This document shows, one piece after another, positions 51,420 to 60,344 of a DNA stretch of 64,000 bases. Origin of the DNA: Hellea sp965224755 (GTDB lineage: Bacteria; Pseudomonadota; Alphaproteobacteria; Caulobacterales; Maricaulaceae); NCBI GenBank assembly GCA_965224755.1, contig OZ245061.1, positions 1,116,001 through 1,180,000 of the forward strand, given 5' to 3'. The translations under genes and the position numbers were made by a program. The first letter of the stretch is position 1, and every line of letters begins with the position of its first letter. Under the pieces are notes generated by a model. That model was given only the letters and a program-made list of their open reading frames with translations. It was not told the origin of the DNA and searched no databases.

Positions 51420-51627
51420 GGGAGTTCCTTATTCTTATGTCCTTATGTGATATAGCGGGGCAAAATTGCAAGGCAGATTCGCGGTGGTGGTGATATGGGG
51501 GCGGATATATAGGTTCGCGCCTCTCTCATGTCAGGCCCATGTCGCGGTTTACGACCTGAAATCAGCGCTTGCCTTTCGCGCGGCTTGCGTTATCGCCACG
51601 CGCAACGATTAAAGCTAGGCTCCTGAC

Positions 51628-53484
51628 ATGTCAGACTCCATTCAAACACTGCGTAATGTGGCTATTGTGGCCCATGTTGACCACGGTAAAACCACACTTG
51701 TAGACAAGCTGTTGCGCCAATCAGGGACGCTGGATGAGCGCGGGATGCGCGAAGAACGCGTCATGGACTCTAACGACATCGAAAAAGAGCGCGGCATTAC
51801 GATCTTGGCTAAGAATACGGCGATCCGCTGGAAAGACGGCGAGAATACGGATTGGCGGATTAATATCGTTGATACGCCGGGACATGCCGATTTTGGCGGC
51901 GAGGTTGAGCGCGTGCTCTCTATGGTCGATTCTGTTGTGCTGCTGGTCGACGCCGTTGAGGGCCCGATGCCGCAAACGACTTTTGTGACGAGAAAAGCAC
52001 TGGCCCAAGGCCTTAAGCCTATCGTTGTTGTCAATAAGGTTGACCGTGTGGGCGCGCGGCCTGATTGGGCCGTTGACCAGACTTTTGATCTGTTTGACCG
52101 CCTCGGCGCGAGCGATGAACAGCTTGATTTTCCCGTGGTTTACGCCTCGGCGCTAAATGGTTGGGCCTCGCATGAGGTTGACACTATAGGCGAAGATATG
52201 ACGGCGCTCTTTGAGACGATCGTCAAACATGCCCCTGTGCCTGATGTTGATCCTGACGGCGCATTGCAGATGCAAATCTCGGCGCTAGATTATAATAGCT
52301 ATACTGGCGTGATCGGCATTGGCCGGGTCACGCGCGGAACCATTAAGAAAAACCAGCAAGTTGTTGTCGCGAGGCCTGACGGCACGACGCGCAAAGCCAA
52401 AGTGCTGTTGCTTTACGGCTTTATGGGGCTTGAGCGGGTTGAAATGGACACGGTTGAGGCCGGCGATATTTGCTGTTTCACAGGTATCGACAAGCTCGGC
52501 ATTTCGGACACGATCTGCGATCCGCAAACGGTTGAATGCCTGCCGGCGCTCTCTGTTGACGAGCCGACAATTTCGATGACGTTCCAAGTTAATGACAGTC
52601 CTTTTGCGGGCCGCGAGGGCAAATATGTCACCTCGCGTAATATTCATGACCGCCTGCAAAAAGAGCTTATTCACAATGTCGCCTTGCGCGTTGAACAATT
52701 GGAAGACGCCGATAAATTCCGCGTTTCGGGCCGGGGCGAGCTTCACCTCTCTATCCTGATCGAGAATATGCGGCGGGAAAATTATGAAGTCGCGATTTCG
52801 CGCCCTCAAGTGATCAATAAAGAGATTGACGGCGTATTATGCGAGCCGTGGGAAGCCCTAACTGTGGATGTCGAAGCCGACCACCAAGGCTCGATCATGG
52901 AAAAATTGGGCGAACGTAAGGGGCAACTCAAAGACATGATGCCGGACGGCAAGGGCCGTGTGCGTCTTGATTATGAAATTCCGACACGCGGGCTGATTGG
53001 CTTTCGCTCCGAATTTCTGACCCTGACATCCGGTACGGGTCTGCTCTATCACAATTTTGACGCCTATAAGCCGCGCACAAAAGCCGGAATTGGCCGCCGC
53101 CAGAAAGGCGTGCTGATTTCAAAGGGAACGGGCAAAGCCGCTGGTTTTGCGCTGTGGAACCTGCAAGATCGCGGCAAGATGTTTATCGGCCACGCCGCCG
53201 AAGTCTATGAAGGCATGATTGTCGGCATAAATGCCCGCGATAATGATCTCGTCGTTAATGTGCTTAAGGGCAAGCAGCTGACTAATGTCCGCGCCTCCGG
53301 CACGGATGAGGCCGTTGTTTTGACCACGCCGATACCAGTCACGCTGGAATATGCGCTGGAATTTATCAATGATGATGAGTTGGTCGAAGTCACGCCGGAG
53401 TCAATCCGTCTGCGCAAACGCTATTTACTCGAACATGAGCGCAAAAAAGAAAGCCGCCGCCAAGACGCATTGGAGGCAAGCTAG
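51628..53484 (+). CDS. typA: Ribosome-associated GTPase TypA/BipA
   Basis: This 618-residue protein is a full-length TypA/BipA: G1 AHVDHGKTTLVDKLL (residues near 15-29), the switch I region KERGITILAKNTAI, G3 DTPGHADFGGEVERV, G4 NKVDRVGARP, then EF-G-like domains with the C-terminal IPTRGLIGFRSEFLTLTSGT block. It binds the 30S/70S ribosome and helps 50S assembly at low temperature or stress. The final 44 bp of the repeat (53443-53486) covers the last 14 codons and the stop, and an identical copy lies 1 kb downstream, so the 3' end was duplicated. Confidence 0.96.
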   Translation: MSDSIQTLRNVAIVAHVDHGKTTLVDKLLRQSGTLDERGMREERVMDSNDIEKERGITILAKNTAIRWKDGENTDWRINIVDTPGHADFGGEVERVLSMVDSVVLLVDAVEGPMPQTTFVTRKALAQGLKPIVVVNKVDRVGARPDWAVDQTFDLFDRLGASDEQLDFPVVYASALNGWASHEVDTIGEDMTALFETIVKHAPVPDVDPDGALQMQISALDYNSYTGVIGIGRVTRGTIKKNQQVVVARPDGTTRKAKVLLLYGFMGLERVEMDTVEAGDICCFTGIDKLGISDTICDPQTVECLPALSVDEPTISMTFQVNDSPFAGREGKYVTSRNIHDRLQKELIHNVALRVEQLEDADKFRVSGRGELHLSILIENMRRENYEVAISRPQVINKEIDGVLCEPWEALTVDVEADHQGSIMEKLGERKGQLKDMMPDGKGRVRLDYEIPTRGLIGFRSEFLTLTSGTGLLYHNFDAYKPRTKAGIGRRQKGVLISKGTGKAAGFALWNLQDRGKMFIGHAAEVYEGMIVGINARDNDLVVNVLKGKQLTNVRASGTDEAVVLTTPIPVTLEYALEFINDDELVEVTPESIRLRKRYLLEHERKKESRRQDALEAS

Positions 53485-53486
53485 CC
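53443..53486 (+). repeat. 44-bp direct repeat, typA copy
   Basis: The 44-bp sequence (AAAAAAGAAAGCCGCC... to ...GGCAAGCTAGCC) covers the end of typA including its TAG stop. It is identical to 54464-54507. The two copies bracket a 977-bp segment with a single M28 peptidase gene. Confidence 0.92.
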
Positions 53487-53530
53487 GAGACTGGGTTGCG
53501 CTGTCTTCAATATTAAAGCAGAGTTGCATC

Positions 53531-54436
53531 ATGATAAAGCGATGCATATTTGCGGTTATTTTGGCGTTTTCAACCTTTAGTGAAGTCTATGGCTCTCCAG
53601 TTGCCGTTGATGTGCTGAAAGCCCTTTCTGATGACGAGATGCAAGGCCGCAGATCCGGCACGGAAGGCGGACGGAAAGCAGCGGATTATATCATCAATAA
53701 GGTAAGCTCTTTTGGGCTAGCCACACAGACACATGAGTTTTTTCTGTCCAATGGAGGTGAGGGCCGGAATTTGATTGTGAAAGTTGCTGGCACCGTCGTC
53801 GCCGATGGCCCCGTCTTAGTCCTAAGTGCGCATTATGATCATACGGGCGTGCGTAATGGCGCGGTGAATAATGGCGCAGATGATAACGCATCAGGCGTTG
53901 GTGGGCTCTTTGCCATTATACAACATTTTAAGAAAAAGCCCCCGAAACATGATATATGGTTCGTTTTTTTCGACGAAGAAGAGGGCGGTATCAATGGATC
54001 TAATTGGTTCGTTCAACAGCACCCTCACTTAATGGTGCGTCCCATACTTAATGTTAATTTGGACATGATCGGGCGTCCACAAGACGGCGTCGTTTTTGTA
54101 ACGGGTGGTTTGTTGGACCCGGCGTTAGGGAAGGTCGTGGAGTCGATCCCTGAAAGTGACCGGATACGTATTAAATTTGAAGGCGATGGGCCAGAATTTG
54201 ATGGCCGTAAGAATTGGCGCACGAGTTCTGATCATAGGCATCTTTATGAGCGAGACGTGCCTTTTCTTTTTATTCATACGGGCGTACATGAAGATTATCA
54301 TCGGCCAAGTGATGACGTAAAGAAAATCAATCTTGAGGATTATATAGCCGTCGTCAATTGGACTATAAAATTAGTTGAAAAGCTTAATAATGACCTTGGG
54401 ACATTAGCAAAAATTCCATCTGAACCTTCTCTATAA
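53531..54436 (+). CDS. Secreted M28 family metallopeptidase (inserted between typA 3'-end repeats)
   Basis: This 301-residue protein has a signal peptide (CIFAVILAFSTFSEVYGS) and an M28 zinc-peptidase domain: VLSAHYDHTG, NNGADDNASGVGGLFAI, FVFFDEEEGGINGSNWF, NVNLDMIGRPQDG, and the late EDYHRPSDDVKKIN with His. All zinc ligands are present. The ATG at 53531 is the first Met of the segment. Its composition is more AT-rich than typA. The gene is flanked by 44-bp perfect repeats of the typA end, so it was gained by insertion at the typA terminus. It probably acts on peptides in the periplasm or outside. Confidence 0.88.
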   Translation: MIKRCIFAVILAFSTFSEVYGSPVAVDVLKALSDDEMQGRRSGTEGGRKAADYIINKVSSFGLATQTHEFFLSNGGEGRNLIVKVAGTVVADGPVLVLSAHYDHTGVRNGAVNNGADDNASGVGGLFAIIQHFKKKPPKHDIWFVFFDEEEGGINGSNWFVQQHPHLMVRPILNVNLDMIGRPQDGVVFVTGGLLDPALGKVVESIPESDRIRIKFEGDGPEFDGRKNWRTSSDHRHLYERDVPFLFIHTGVHEDYHRPSDDVKKINLEDYIAVVNWTIKLVEKLNNDLGTLAKIPSEPSL

Positions 54437-54463
54437 ACACTGTCTGTTCGAATATTCTTGTGT

Positions 54464-54507
54464 AAAAAAGAAAGCCGCCGCCAAGACGCATTGGAGGCAA
54501 GCTAGCC
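54464..54507 (+). repeat. 44-bp direct repeat, downstream copy
   Basis: Identical to 53443-53486. It now lies in a noncoding stretch and its last base is part of the stop of the TerB-like gene on the opposite strand. It marks the right boundary of the inserted segment. Confidence 0.92.
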
Positions 54508-54932
54508 TAAGCGACGTGATCCAAGTCTTTCATGCCGGGCATTTCGGTTTTCCAGACCGAGAGGGCGGTGCGGATGAAATGGCTTTCCTCGTCGCGCAGT
54601 TCGTAGTCGCAGATCGCGATTGAAAAAATCGAGGCCAGCAGACGGCGTTGCAAATCCTTATCCTTGATATTGGCCAGAAGCGCTTTTTTATAGCTATCAT
54701 CATGATCTTTATTCAGCGCGTCCAAAAGCACGGCTTTGCGAGCATGAAACCAATCGGTGAGCATTCGGCGAGAGAGAATTTTCCCGGGCCGGAGATAGTG
54801 GTTATGGGTCATGGCCGCATGGACAAATTCAATCAGTTCGCGATCTTTCACGCGGCGGTCAATCAGAACGCTAATGGCCAAAATATCTGTGACCACAGCA
54901 TAAAGCTCATCAATGTCTAAAAACTTAGCCAT
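54507..54932 (-). CDS. TerB-like helical protein (copy 1)
   Basis: This 141-residue all-helical protein has the layout of the TerB/DUF533-type fold: DIDELYAVVTDILAISVLID and RRVKDRELIEFVHAAM, then LLASIFSIAICDYELRDEES and HFIRTALSVWKTEM. The pattern of a C-terminal acidic pair (DYELRDEE) after the helix is typical of the family, which binds metal ions or acts with tellurite or phage-defence systems; here no such partner is seen. A diverged paralog lies 50 bp upstream (54983-55381) with a similar DQEYHQEES motif. No signal peptide is seen. Confidence 0.7.
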   Translation of the reverse strand: MAKFLDIDELYAVVTDILAISVLIDRRVKDRELIEFVHAAMTHNHYLRPGKILSRRMLTDWFHARKAVLLDALNKDHDDSYKKALLANIKDKDLQRRLLASIFSIAICDYELRDEESHFIRTALSVWKTEMPGMKDLDHVA

Positions 54933-54982
54933 GGCGCTTTATGCGGCCATCTGCGCCGAAAGTGAAGCCTTGCCCGCAGAAA

Positions 54983-55381
54983 TCAACTCTTTTTGATAAT
55001 TTTGAACGGTGGGCGTGCAAATCCCCAAATTGAAGAGGCTGATTTTATCAGCTCCGACTCTTCCTGGTGGTATTCCTGATCGCTTATCGAAATGGCGAGC
55101 ATGGCATCATAGAGGTTTTCAACATGAATATCTTCCGTAAAACGGGTCAGGGCACGCAGGATAATGGTGTTTTTTCGGCGGCCGCATAAGGCCTCCTCGA
55201 ATCCTGCTTCACGGGCCTTAAACCAGACATACAAGGCTTCGTTGCTCATCGGCTCCATCTCGAATAATTCGATTAATCCAGCCGCATGCTCCCTAAAGGC
55301 TGCGAGTTCCGGATCGCGTATTTTGTGATCGATGATCACCGTCAGGGCGAGGGGGGTTAATATGTCATCATGGCTAAACAT
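54983..55381 (-). CDS. TerB-like helical protein (copy 2)
   Basis: This 132-residue helical protein is related to the next gene: DILTPLALTVIIDHKIRDPE at the start, YVWFKAREAGFEEAL in the middle (compare TDWFHARKAVLLDAL), and NLYDAMLAISISDQEYHQEE at the end. The two genes form a tandem pair in the same direction with a 50-bp gap. The TerB-like assignment rests on the shared helix pattern and acidic motif, so it is only moderately secure. Its start ATG 55381 faces the divergent lipoprotein gene at 55518. Confidence 0.7.
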   Translation of the reverse strand: MFSHDDILTPLALTVIIDHKIRDPELAAFREHAAGLIELFEMEPMSNEALYVWFKAREAGFEEALCGRRKNTIILRALTRFTEDIHVENLYDAMLAISISDQEYHQEESELIKSASSIWGFARPPFKIIKKS

Positions 55382-55517
55382 GGGCCGCTCTTACGGCCTG
55401 AACGGCGGATGAACAAGGCTTATCAAGGCTGTCCCGAGACTATAAAGGCACTGTTATGTTCGTTTTACCTTCTTATATTAATATCATACATTGATTTGAA
55501 CGTGACGGGAGCTATCC

Positions 55518-56021
55518 ATGAAACATCTTCTTATTTCGGGCCTTGCGGCTTTATCCTTGGCCGCTTGCGCAACCGGCCCTTCTGCTTATGGCCCAGCGGC
55601 AGGCAGCTCCAGTCTTGGCTTTAAAAACACCCAAATTGAAAAAGACCGCTTCCGTATCAGCTATACGGGACGCTCGCGCGAAGAAGCCCGCGACTATGCG
55701 CTGCTCCGCGCCGCTGAAATTGCGATCAATGAAGGCTATAGCCATTTCAAGGTTATTGGCGGCGGCGGTTATGATAACGGCCCGTCTGCGCCGGTTTCCA
55801 GCCGTATCGGCATTGGTATTGGCAATGGGTATTATGGCCGCGGCCGCTCTACCGTTAATCTCGGTATCGGTATTCACGATGTCGCCCGCGCGCTTGAAGG
55901 CAACAAAGCCACCGAGACAATGGAAGTCATTTTGCTGCGCAGCGGCGGGTCTCGCGATGACGGCAATATCTACAACGCCAAAAGCATCTCCGAGAGCATC
56001 CGGCCTGAGGTTTTTCAGTAA
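55518..56021 (+). CDS. CC0125/CC1285-type lipoprotein
   Basis: This 167-residue lipoprotein has a lipobox LAAC at residues 15-18 (SLAAC before ATGPSAYGP), a central region YTGRSREEARDYALLRAAE, a Gly-rich stretch (KVIGGGGYDNGPSAPVSSRI, IGIGNGYYGRGRS) and a final MEVILLRSG. It is recognised as the CC0125/CC1285 family of Caulobacterales and relatives, of unknown function; it is probably at the outer membrane or periplasmic face. The ATG follows GGGAG. It converges with the antiporter gene. Confidence 0.88.
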   Translation: MKHLLISGLAALSLAACATGPSAYGPAAGSSSLGFKNTQIEKDRFRISYTGRSREEARDYALLRAAEIAINEGYSHFKVIGGGGYDNGPSAPVSSRIGIGIGNGYYGRGRSTVNLGIGIHDVARALEGNKATETMEVILLRSGGSRDDGNIYNAKSISESIRPEVFQ

Positions 56022-56024
56022 GGC

Positions 56025-57359
56025 TTAGATAAGCTCAGGATCGACGACTTTTTGCACAACATGTTTGACGGTCAGGCCCTGCACAATAATTGAGAACACG
56101 ACGACGCCGTAAGTTGCCGTCAGGATGAGGGGTTTATACTCATTATCCGGTAGCGACAAAGCGAGGGCGACGGAGATCCCGCCGCGCACGCCGCCCCATG
56201 TCAGTACAGGGATCGCGCCTTTGGTGAAATTCTTGAACGTGCCGATGACTTTCATTGGCACAAACACCGCGCAGAGCCGCGCAAATAATACTAGCGGTAT
56301 CGCCAGCAATGCGGCAAAGGCATATTCAGGCACGAGGCCGAGCACGAGAATTTCGAGCCCGATCAGCAAAAACAGCACCGAGTTTAAAATCTCGTCAATC
56401 ATTTCCCAAAAGCCGAAGAGATATTCTTTGGTATGCTCGCTCATCGCAACGGCCGCGCCCTTATTGCCGATCATCAGCCCGGCAACGACAACGGCGATGG
56501 GGCCGGAGAGATGATGGCCGAGAATATTGACCCGCTGCGCGACGGCATAGGTGCCGGCTACAAGCGCGAGGCTGATCAGGATTTCAATGGCATGTTCGTC
56601 AATCTTGGCCATCATGCGCACAGCGATCCAGCCCGCGATAAGCCCGAGGATAGCCCCGCCGACAGCATCGACCATGAAAAGCTCGACAACATCCATAAAG
56701 CTGACACCGCCGCTATGGCCTGCCGCTTCCGCCGGGCCAGCCAACAAGATAGTGCCAAGGCTGGCGTGATCGCCAGATGTGCCCGCAGCGATAGCCAAAA
56801 TGATCGTAAACACGACAACGCCAACGCCGTCATTAAACAAGCTCTCCCCCGCGATCTTGGCTTCAAGACTCTTGGGCATTTTCACGGTTTTGAGGATGGA
56901 AAGCACAGCCACAGGGTCAGTCGGGCTAATCAAAGCGCCAAAGACCAGCGCCCACATATAGGGAAGATGCGCGCCGAGTAACTTGGCCAGATAATAAAAT
57001 CCGGTGCCGACGATAAAGGTCGAGAGAATAACGCCGAGCGTCGCCATTGTCCCGATCGCCCATTTCGCGTCCCGCATTCTGCCAAAATCAACATGCAGCG
57101 CCCCGGCAAACAGCAAAAATCCGAGCATACCTTTCATCAAGGTCTCGTTAAAATCAATCTGCCCCAAAGCCGATTGCAGCGTGTCAGTGAGGCCAAGGCT
57201 GGGCACTAATGCCTCTAGCGCCAGCAAGCCAAAAGAGGCGGCCAGCGCCATAACCAAAAGCCCGATCGTATGCGGCAGCTTAAAATAAGCCCGGTTGAGC
57301 CAAGACAGCAAAGCCGACAACACCAGCAACAAAGCCGCAATTTCAAATATACTCAGCAT
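56025..57359 (-). CDS. NhaP-type (CPA1) cation/proton antiporter
   Basis: This 444-residue polytopic protein of about 12 helices belongs to the CPA1 antiporter family: ALVFGALISPTDPVAVLSIL (TDPVAV), AKIAGESLFNDGVGVVVFTI (ESLFNDG, the ion-binding Asp), LTWGGVRGGISVALALSLPD (the conserved WGG.RG). ATG 57359 follows GGGAGAGAA; the frame extends upstream to 57407 with no better site. It exchanges Na+ or K+ for H+ at the inner membrane. With the Mrp operon this gives two antiporter systems in the window. Confidence 0.92.
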   Translation of the reverse strand: MLSIFEIAALLLVLSALLSWLNRAYFKLPHTIGLLVMALAASFGLLALEALVPSLGLTDTLQSALGQIDFNETLMKGMLGFLLFAGALHVDFGRMRDAKWAIGTMATLGVILSTFIVGTGFYYLAKLLGAHLPYMWALVFGALISPTDPVAVLSILKTVKMPKSLEAKIAGESLFNDGVGVVVFTIILAIAAGTSGDHASLGTILLAGPAEAAGHSGGVSFMDVVELFMVDAVGGAILGLIAGWIAVRMMAKIDEHAIEILISLALVAGTYAVAQRVNILGHHLSGPIAVVVAGLMIGNKGAAVAMSEHTKEYLFGFWEMIDEILNSVLFLLIGLEILVLGLVPEYAFAALLAIPLVLFARLCAVFVPMKVIGTFKNFTKGAIPVLTWGGVRGGISVALALSLPDNEYKPLILTATYGVVVFSIIVQGLTVKHVVQKVVDPELI

Positions 57360-57717
57360 GTTCTCTCCCAGAGGGCACCAAACTAACGAAGTCGCGGGCA
57401 GGGGCAAGCGGAATGTGGATTACAGTCTGCATTGGAGGCAGGAGGAGCCGTAAAAGTTGCCACTATTTAAGGGCGGCTATGGGGGCAAAGCAGACGTTAG
57501 AAATAGTGAGCTTAATCTCTCAATCATCCTCAAACCGGACGAAACAGGAATGCTCTATATTTCTTAAGAGGGGCGTAATTTTTACTTCAATGCAAGGCAC
57601 GTTGCCTCAAGCTAACCCGAGCGTGACGTTCAATTCCTGCAATTTGACCTCGGTCAAATTTATTTGGGCCTATATCCTTACATCTTGTTCTTAAAGCACC
57701 CCGCTTATGGTTCCAAC
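57360..57717. promoter_or_regulatory. Intergenic region with cbb3 operon control
   Basis: About 358 bp lie between the divergent antiporter and ccoN. The right part holds the FNR/FixK palindrome (57644-57657). No gene is supported; the frame at 57413-57694 has no ribosome site and poor composition. The ccoN start options at 57718, 57730 and 57742 lack a strong ribosome site. Confidence 0.6.
57644..57657. promoter_or_regulatory. FNR/FixK-type box upstream of ccoN
   Basis: TTGAC-CTCG-GTCAA is a perfect FixK/FnrL-type palindrome (TTGAC/T-N4-A/GTCAA), extending to a 20-bp palindrome with AAT and ATT at its ends (57641-57660). It lies 61 bp before ATG 57718. Low-oxygen induction of the cbb3 operon by FnrL or FixK is well known and is very likely here. 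Confidence 0.85.
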
Positions 57718-59427
57718 ATGGGCTATAGAATGACACCACATATGCCGCCTGCGAAACTGCAAGAAGACGGATCCGCGCTTTATATCGGACTCATCATACT
57801 GGCCGGATTCATTTGGTCTTTATTTGCCGCGCAGCCAACTGATGTGCCCGCGATGGTTTATCCGACGCTGGAAATGCACGGTTATATGATGATGGCGGGA
57901 TTCCTGATTGGCGGGGTAATGCTGCTTGGTAAAATCGCGAACGGTGCTCCCAAGATAAACCCGCGTGAATATGAGGACGGCGTTGTTAAGGCTGGCGTTA
58001 TCGCTTCCACATTCTGGGGCATCGCCGGGATGACGGTGGGCGTTATTATTGCTTGCCAGCTTACTTGGCCCAATATTTTCTATTTTGAGAACTTGCCTTG
58101 GACGAATTTCGGACGTCTCAGGCCGCTGCACACATCGGCCGTGGTCTTTGCCTTTGGCGGCAATGTCCTGATTGCTACATCGTTTTACGTTGTGCAGAGA
58201 ACCTGCCGCACGCGGCTGGCCGGTGGTTTATGGCCTTGGTTTGTTTTCTGGGGCTATCAACTTTTTATCATCTTGGCCGCCACTGGGTATCTGGCAGGCG
58301 TGACGCAATCCAAAGAATATGCCGAGCCTGAATGGTATGTCGATATCTGGCTCACAATTGTGTGGGTGGCTTATCTGATTGTTTTCTTGGCGACGCTGGC
58401 CAAGCGTAAAGAGCCGCATATTTACGTCGCCAACTGGTTCTATCTTGCCTTTATTGTCACCGTAGCGATCTTGCATATCGTCAATAATCTATCACTGCCA
58501 ACGGGTATGTTTAGCGCCAAAAGCTACTCACTCTTCGCCGGGGTACAGGATGCGATGACGCAGTGGTGGTATGGACATAACGCGGTTGGATTCTTTCTCA
58601 CGGCAGGCTTTCTCGCCATTATGTATTATTTCATTCCCAAGCGCGCCGGGCGGCCGATTTGGTCTTATAAGCTCTCGATTGTGCATTTCTGGGCGGTTAT
58701 CTTTATCTATATTTGGGCCGGGCCGCACCATCTGCATTATACTGCTCTGCCGCAATGGACACAAACGTTAGGTATGGTGTTTTCGATCATGTTGTGGATG
58801 CCGTCATGGGGCGGCATGATTAATGGGCTGATGACGCTTTCGGGCGCGTGGGACAAATTGCGCACAGACCCGGTCTTGCGTATGCTTGTAGTCTCCGTCG
58901 CTTTTTACGGCATGGCCACCTTTGAAGGCCCGCTTATGGCCGTTCGCTATGTCAATGCGTTGTCCCATTATACAGACTGGACAATCGGCCATGTGCATTC
59001 AGGCGCTCTGGGATGGAACGGGTTTGTCAGCTTTGGCGCGATGTATTGTCTGGTGCCGTGGCTATGGAAGAAGAAAGACCTTTATTCCAATAAACTCGTT
59101 GAAATTCATTTCTGGCTCGCGACCATTGGAATCATTTTTTACATTACCTCAATGTGGGTGGCCGGGATCATGCAGGGCCTGATGTGGCGGGCTTATACTG
59201 ATCTCGGCTTTTTAGAATATTCCTTCATCGAAACCGTATCGGCGATGCATATTTCTTATGCTGTGCGCGCAACGGGCGGGCTTATGTTCCTGACCGGCGT
59301 TTTGATCATGGCGTATAATATCTCCATGACCATCAAGGGCCGCGGGAATGCTCTGTCGATTGAAGGCGAAGTGCCATTGGCGAGGAAGCCTGCCGCGGCT
59401 GCCCCTAAACTTGCCGGAGCCACCTAA
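57718..59427 (+). CDS. ccoN: cbb3-type cytochrome c oxidase subunit I
   Basis: The protein has up to 569 residues and about 14 membrane helices. Conserved heme-copper elements include LEMHGYMMMAGFLIGGVM (low-spin heme b ligand), HIVNNLSLPTGMF, QDAMTQWWYGHNAVGFFLTA (Cu-B/heme b3 ligand region), IWAGPHHLHYTALPQW (His pair), and GHVHSGALGWNGFVSFGAMY. The start is not certain: ATG 57718, 57730 (MTPHMPPAK) or 57742. It is the catalytic subunit reducing oxygen in the inner membrane, behind an FNR/FixK box. It is followed directly by ccoO (1 bp between stop and ATG). Confidence 0.96.
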   Translation: MGYRMTPHMPPAKLQEDGSALYIGLIILAGFIWSLFAAQPTDVPAMVYPTLEMHGYMMMAGFLIGGVMLLGKIANGAPKINPREYEDGVVKAGVIASTFWGIAGMTVGVIIACQLTWPNIFYFENLPWTNFGRLRPLHTSAVVFAFGGNVLIATSFYVVQRTCRTRLAGGLWPWFVFWGYQLFIILAATGYLAGVTQSKEYAEPEWYVDIWLTIVWVAYLIVFLATLAKRKEPHIYVANWFYLAFIVTVAILHIVNNLSLPTGMFSAKSYSLFAGVQDAMTQWWYGHNAVGFFLTAGFLAIMYYFIPKRAGRPIWSYKLSIVHFWAVIFIYIWAGPHHLHYTALPQWTQTLGMVFSIMLWMPSWGGMINGLMTLSGAWDKLRTDPVLRMLVVSVAFYGMATFEGPLMAVRYVNALSHYTDWTIGHVHSGALGWNGFVSFGAMYCLVPWLWKKKDLYSNKLVEIHFWLATIGIIFYITSMWVAGIMQGLMWRAYTDLGFLEYSFIETVSAMHISYAVRATGGLMFLTGVLIMAYNISMTIKGRGNALSIEGEVPLARKPAAAAPKLAGAT

Positions 59428-59428
59428 A

Positions 59429-60163
59429 ATGCTGAAGCTTCATCAATATCTTGAAAAGAAATCTTTTGCGCTTTTGCTCGGCATTATTGTGGTTGTTTCA
59501 ATTGGCGGGCTGGTCGAAATCGCGCCGCTATTTTATATCGACAGCACAATCGAGGAAGTCGACGGTATGCGGCCCTATACGCCGCTGGAGCTTGCCGGCC
59601 GTAATATCTATGTCCGCGAAGGCTGCTATACTTGCCATTCGCAAATGATCCGGCCATTGCGCGATGAAGTGGAGCGATATGGCCATTATTCACTCGCTGC
59701 AGAGAGCATGTATGACCGGCCTTTTCAGTGGGGATCAAAACGAACCGGGCCGGATCTGGCCCGCGTCGGCGGGAAATATTCGGATGAATGGCATAAGCTC
59801 CATTTAGAAGACCCGCGAGCGGTTGTGCCTGAATCGATTATGCCGCCCTATAAATTCCTCAGCAAGCGCGAGCTTAATTATAAAGGCATGGCCGCACATC
59901 TAAACGCTAACCGCAGATTGGGCGTGCCATATACAGAAGAGATGGTGCGTCTTGCCGTATCGGATTTAAAAACCCAATTGGATGAATATGCCGATGACGA
60001 GGAAGGCTTTAGCCAGCGATACCCCAAAGCGGCCCTGCGTGATTTTGATGGTAATGCAAGCGAAATTACCGAGATGGACGCGCTGATTGCTTATATGCAA
60101 ATGCTGGGAACACTGGTCGATTTTGACGAATATGAAGCCGAGAAAGACGAAAATTTAAGATGA
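59429..60163 (+). CDS. ccoO: cbb3-type cytochrome c oxidase subunit II
   Basis: This 244-residue monoheme subunit has one N-terminal helix (KSFALLLGIIVVVSIGGLVE) and a periplasmic cytochrome c domain with CYTCH at residues 66-70 and GMRPYTPLELAGRNIYVREG before it; MRPLR- and FQWGSKRTGPDLARVGG-type blocks match ccoO. The axial Met probably lies in ESIMPPYKFL. The ATG at 59429 follows the ccoN stop by 1 bp and overlaps ccoQ by 4 bp at its end (ATGA). It transfers electrons to ccoN. Confidence 0.96.
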   Translation: MLKLHQYLEKKSFALLLGIIVVVSIGGLVEIAPLFYIDSTIEEVDGMRPYTPLELAGRNIYVREGCYTCHSQMIRPLRDEVERYGHYSLAAESMYDRPFQWGSKRTGPDLARVGGKYSDEWHKLHLEDPRAVVPESIMPPYKFLSKRELNYKGMAAHLNANRRLGVPYTEEMVRLAVSDLKTQLDEYADDEEGFSQRYPKAALRDFDGNASEITEMDALIAYMQMLGTLVDFDEYEAEKDENLR

Positions 60164-60324
60164 GTTATGATGCGCTGGCCCATATCGTTAAACTCGGCGG
60201 GACCATTATGTTTTTTAGTGTTTTTTTAATCGCGATTCTCTATGCGCTTTGGCCGAAAAACAAAGAACGGTTTGAGCGCGCGTCGCAAATCCCCCTGACC
60301 GATACTGATGCGCCGACGCCTTAA
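60160..60324 (+). CDS. ccoQ: cbb3-type oxidase subunit CcoQ/FixQ
   Basis: This 54-residue protein is too short for most ORF listings. It reads MSYDALAHIVKLGGTIMFFS, a helix (FFSVFLIAILYALWP) and then NKERFERASQIPLTDTDAP, with the FixQ/CcoQ motif ALWPKNKERFE. It starts at ATG 60160, overlapping the ccoO stop (ATGA), and ends 20 bp before ccoP. CcoQ stabilises the oxidase complex. Confidence 0.93.
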   Translation: MSYDALAHIVKLGGTIMFFSVFLIAILYALWPKNKERFERASQIPLTDTDAPTP

Positions 60325-60344
60325 GATGAAGGTCTAAGACTAAT

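Noticed and set aside
51420..51627. Possible leader RNA upstream of typA
   Set aside because: 208 bp with some GC-rich stretches, but no structure or motif I can name.
53351..53530. Upstream start for the M28 gene
   Set aside because: It overlaps typA coding sequence in another frame; the signal peptide begins at ATG 53531.
57413..57694. 93-codon frame between the antiporter and ccoN
   Set aside because: No ribosome site, and the frame covers the FixK box; composition is noncoding-like.
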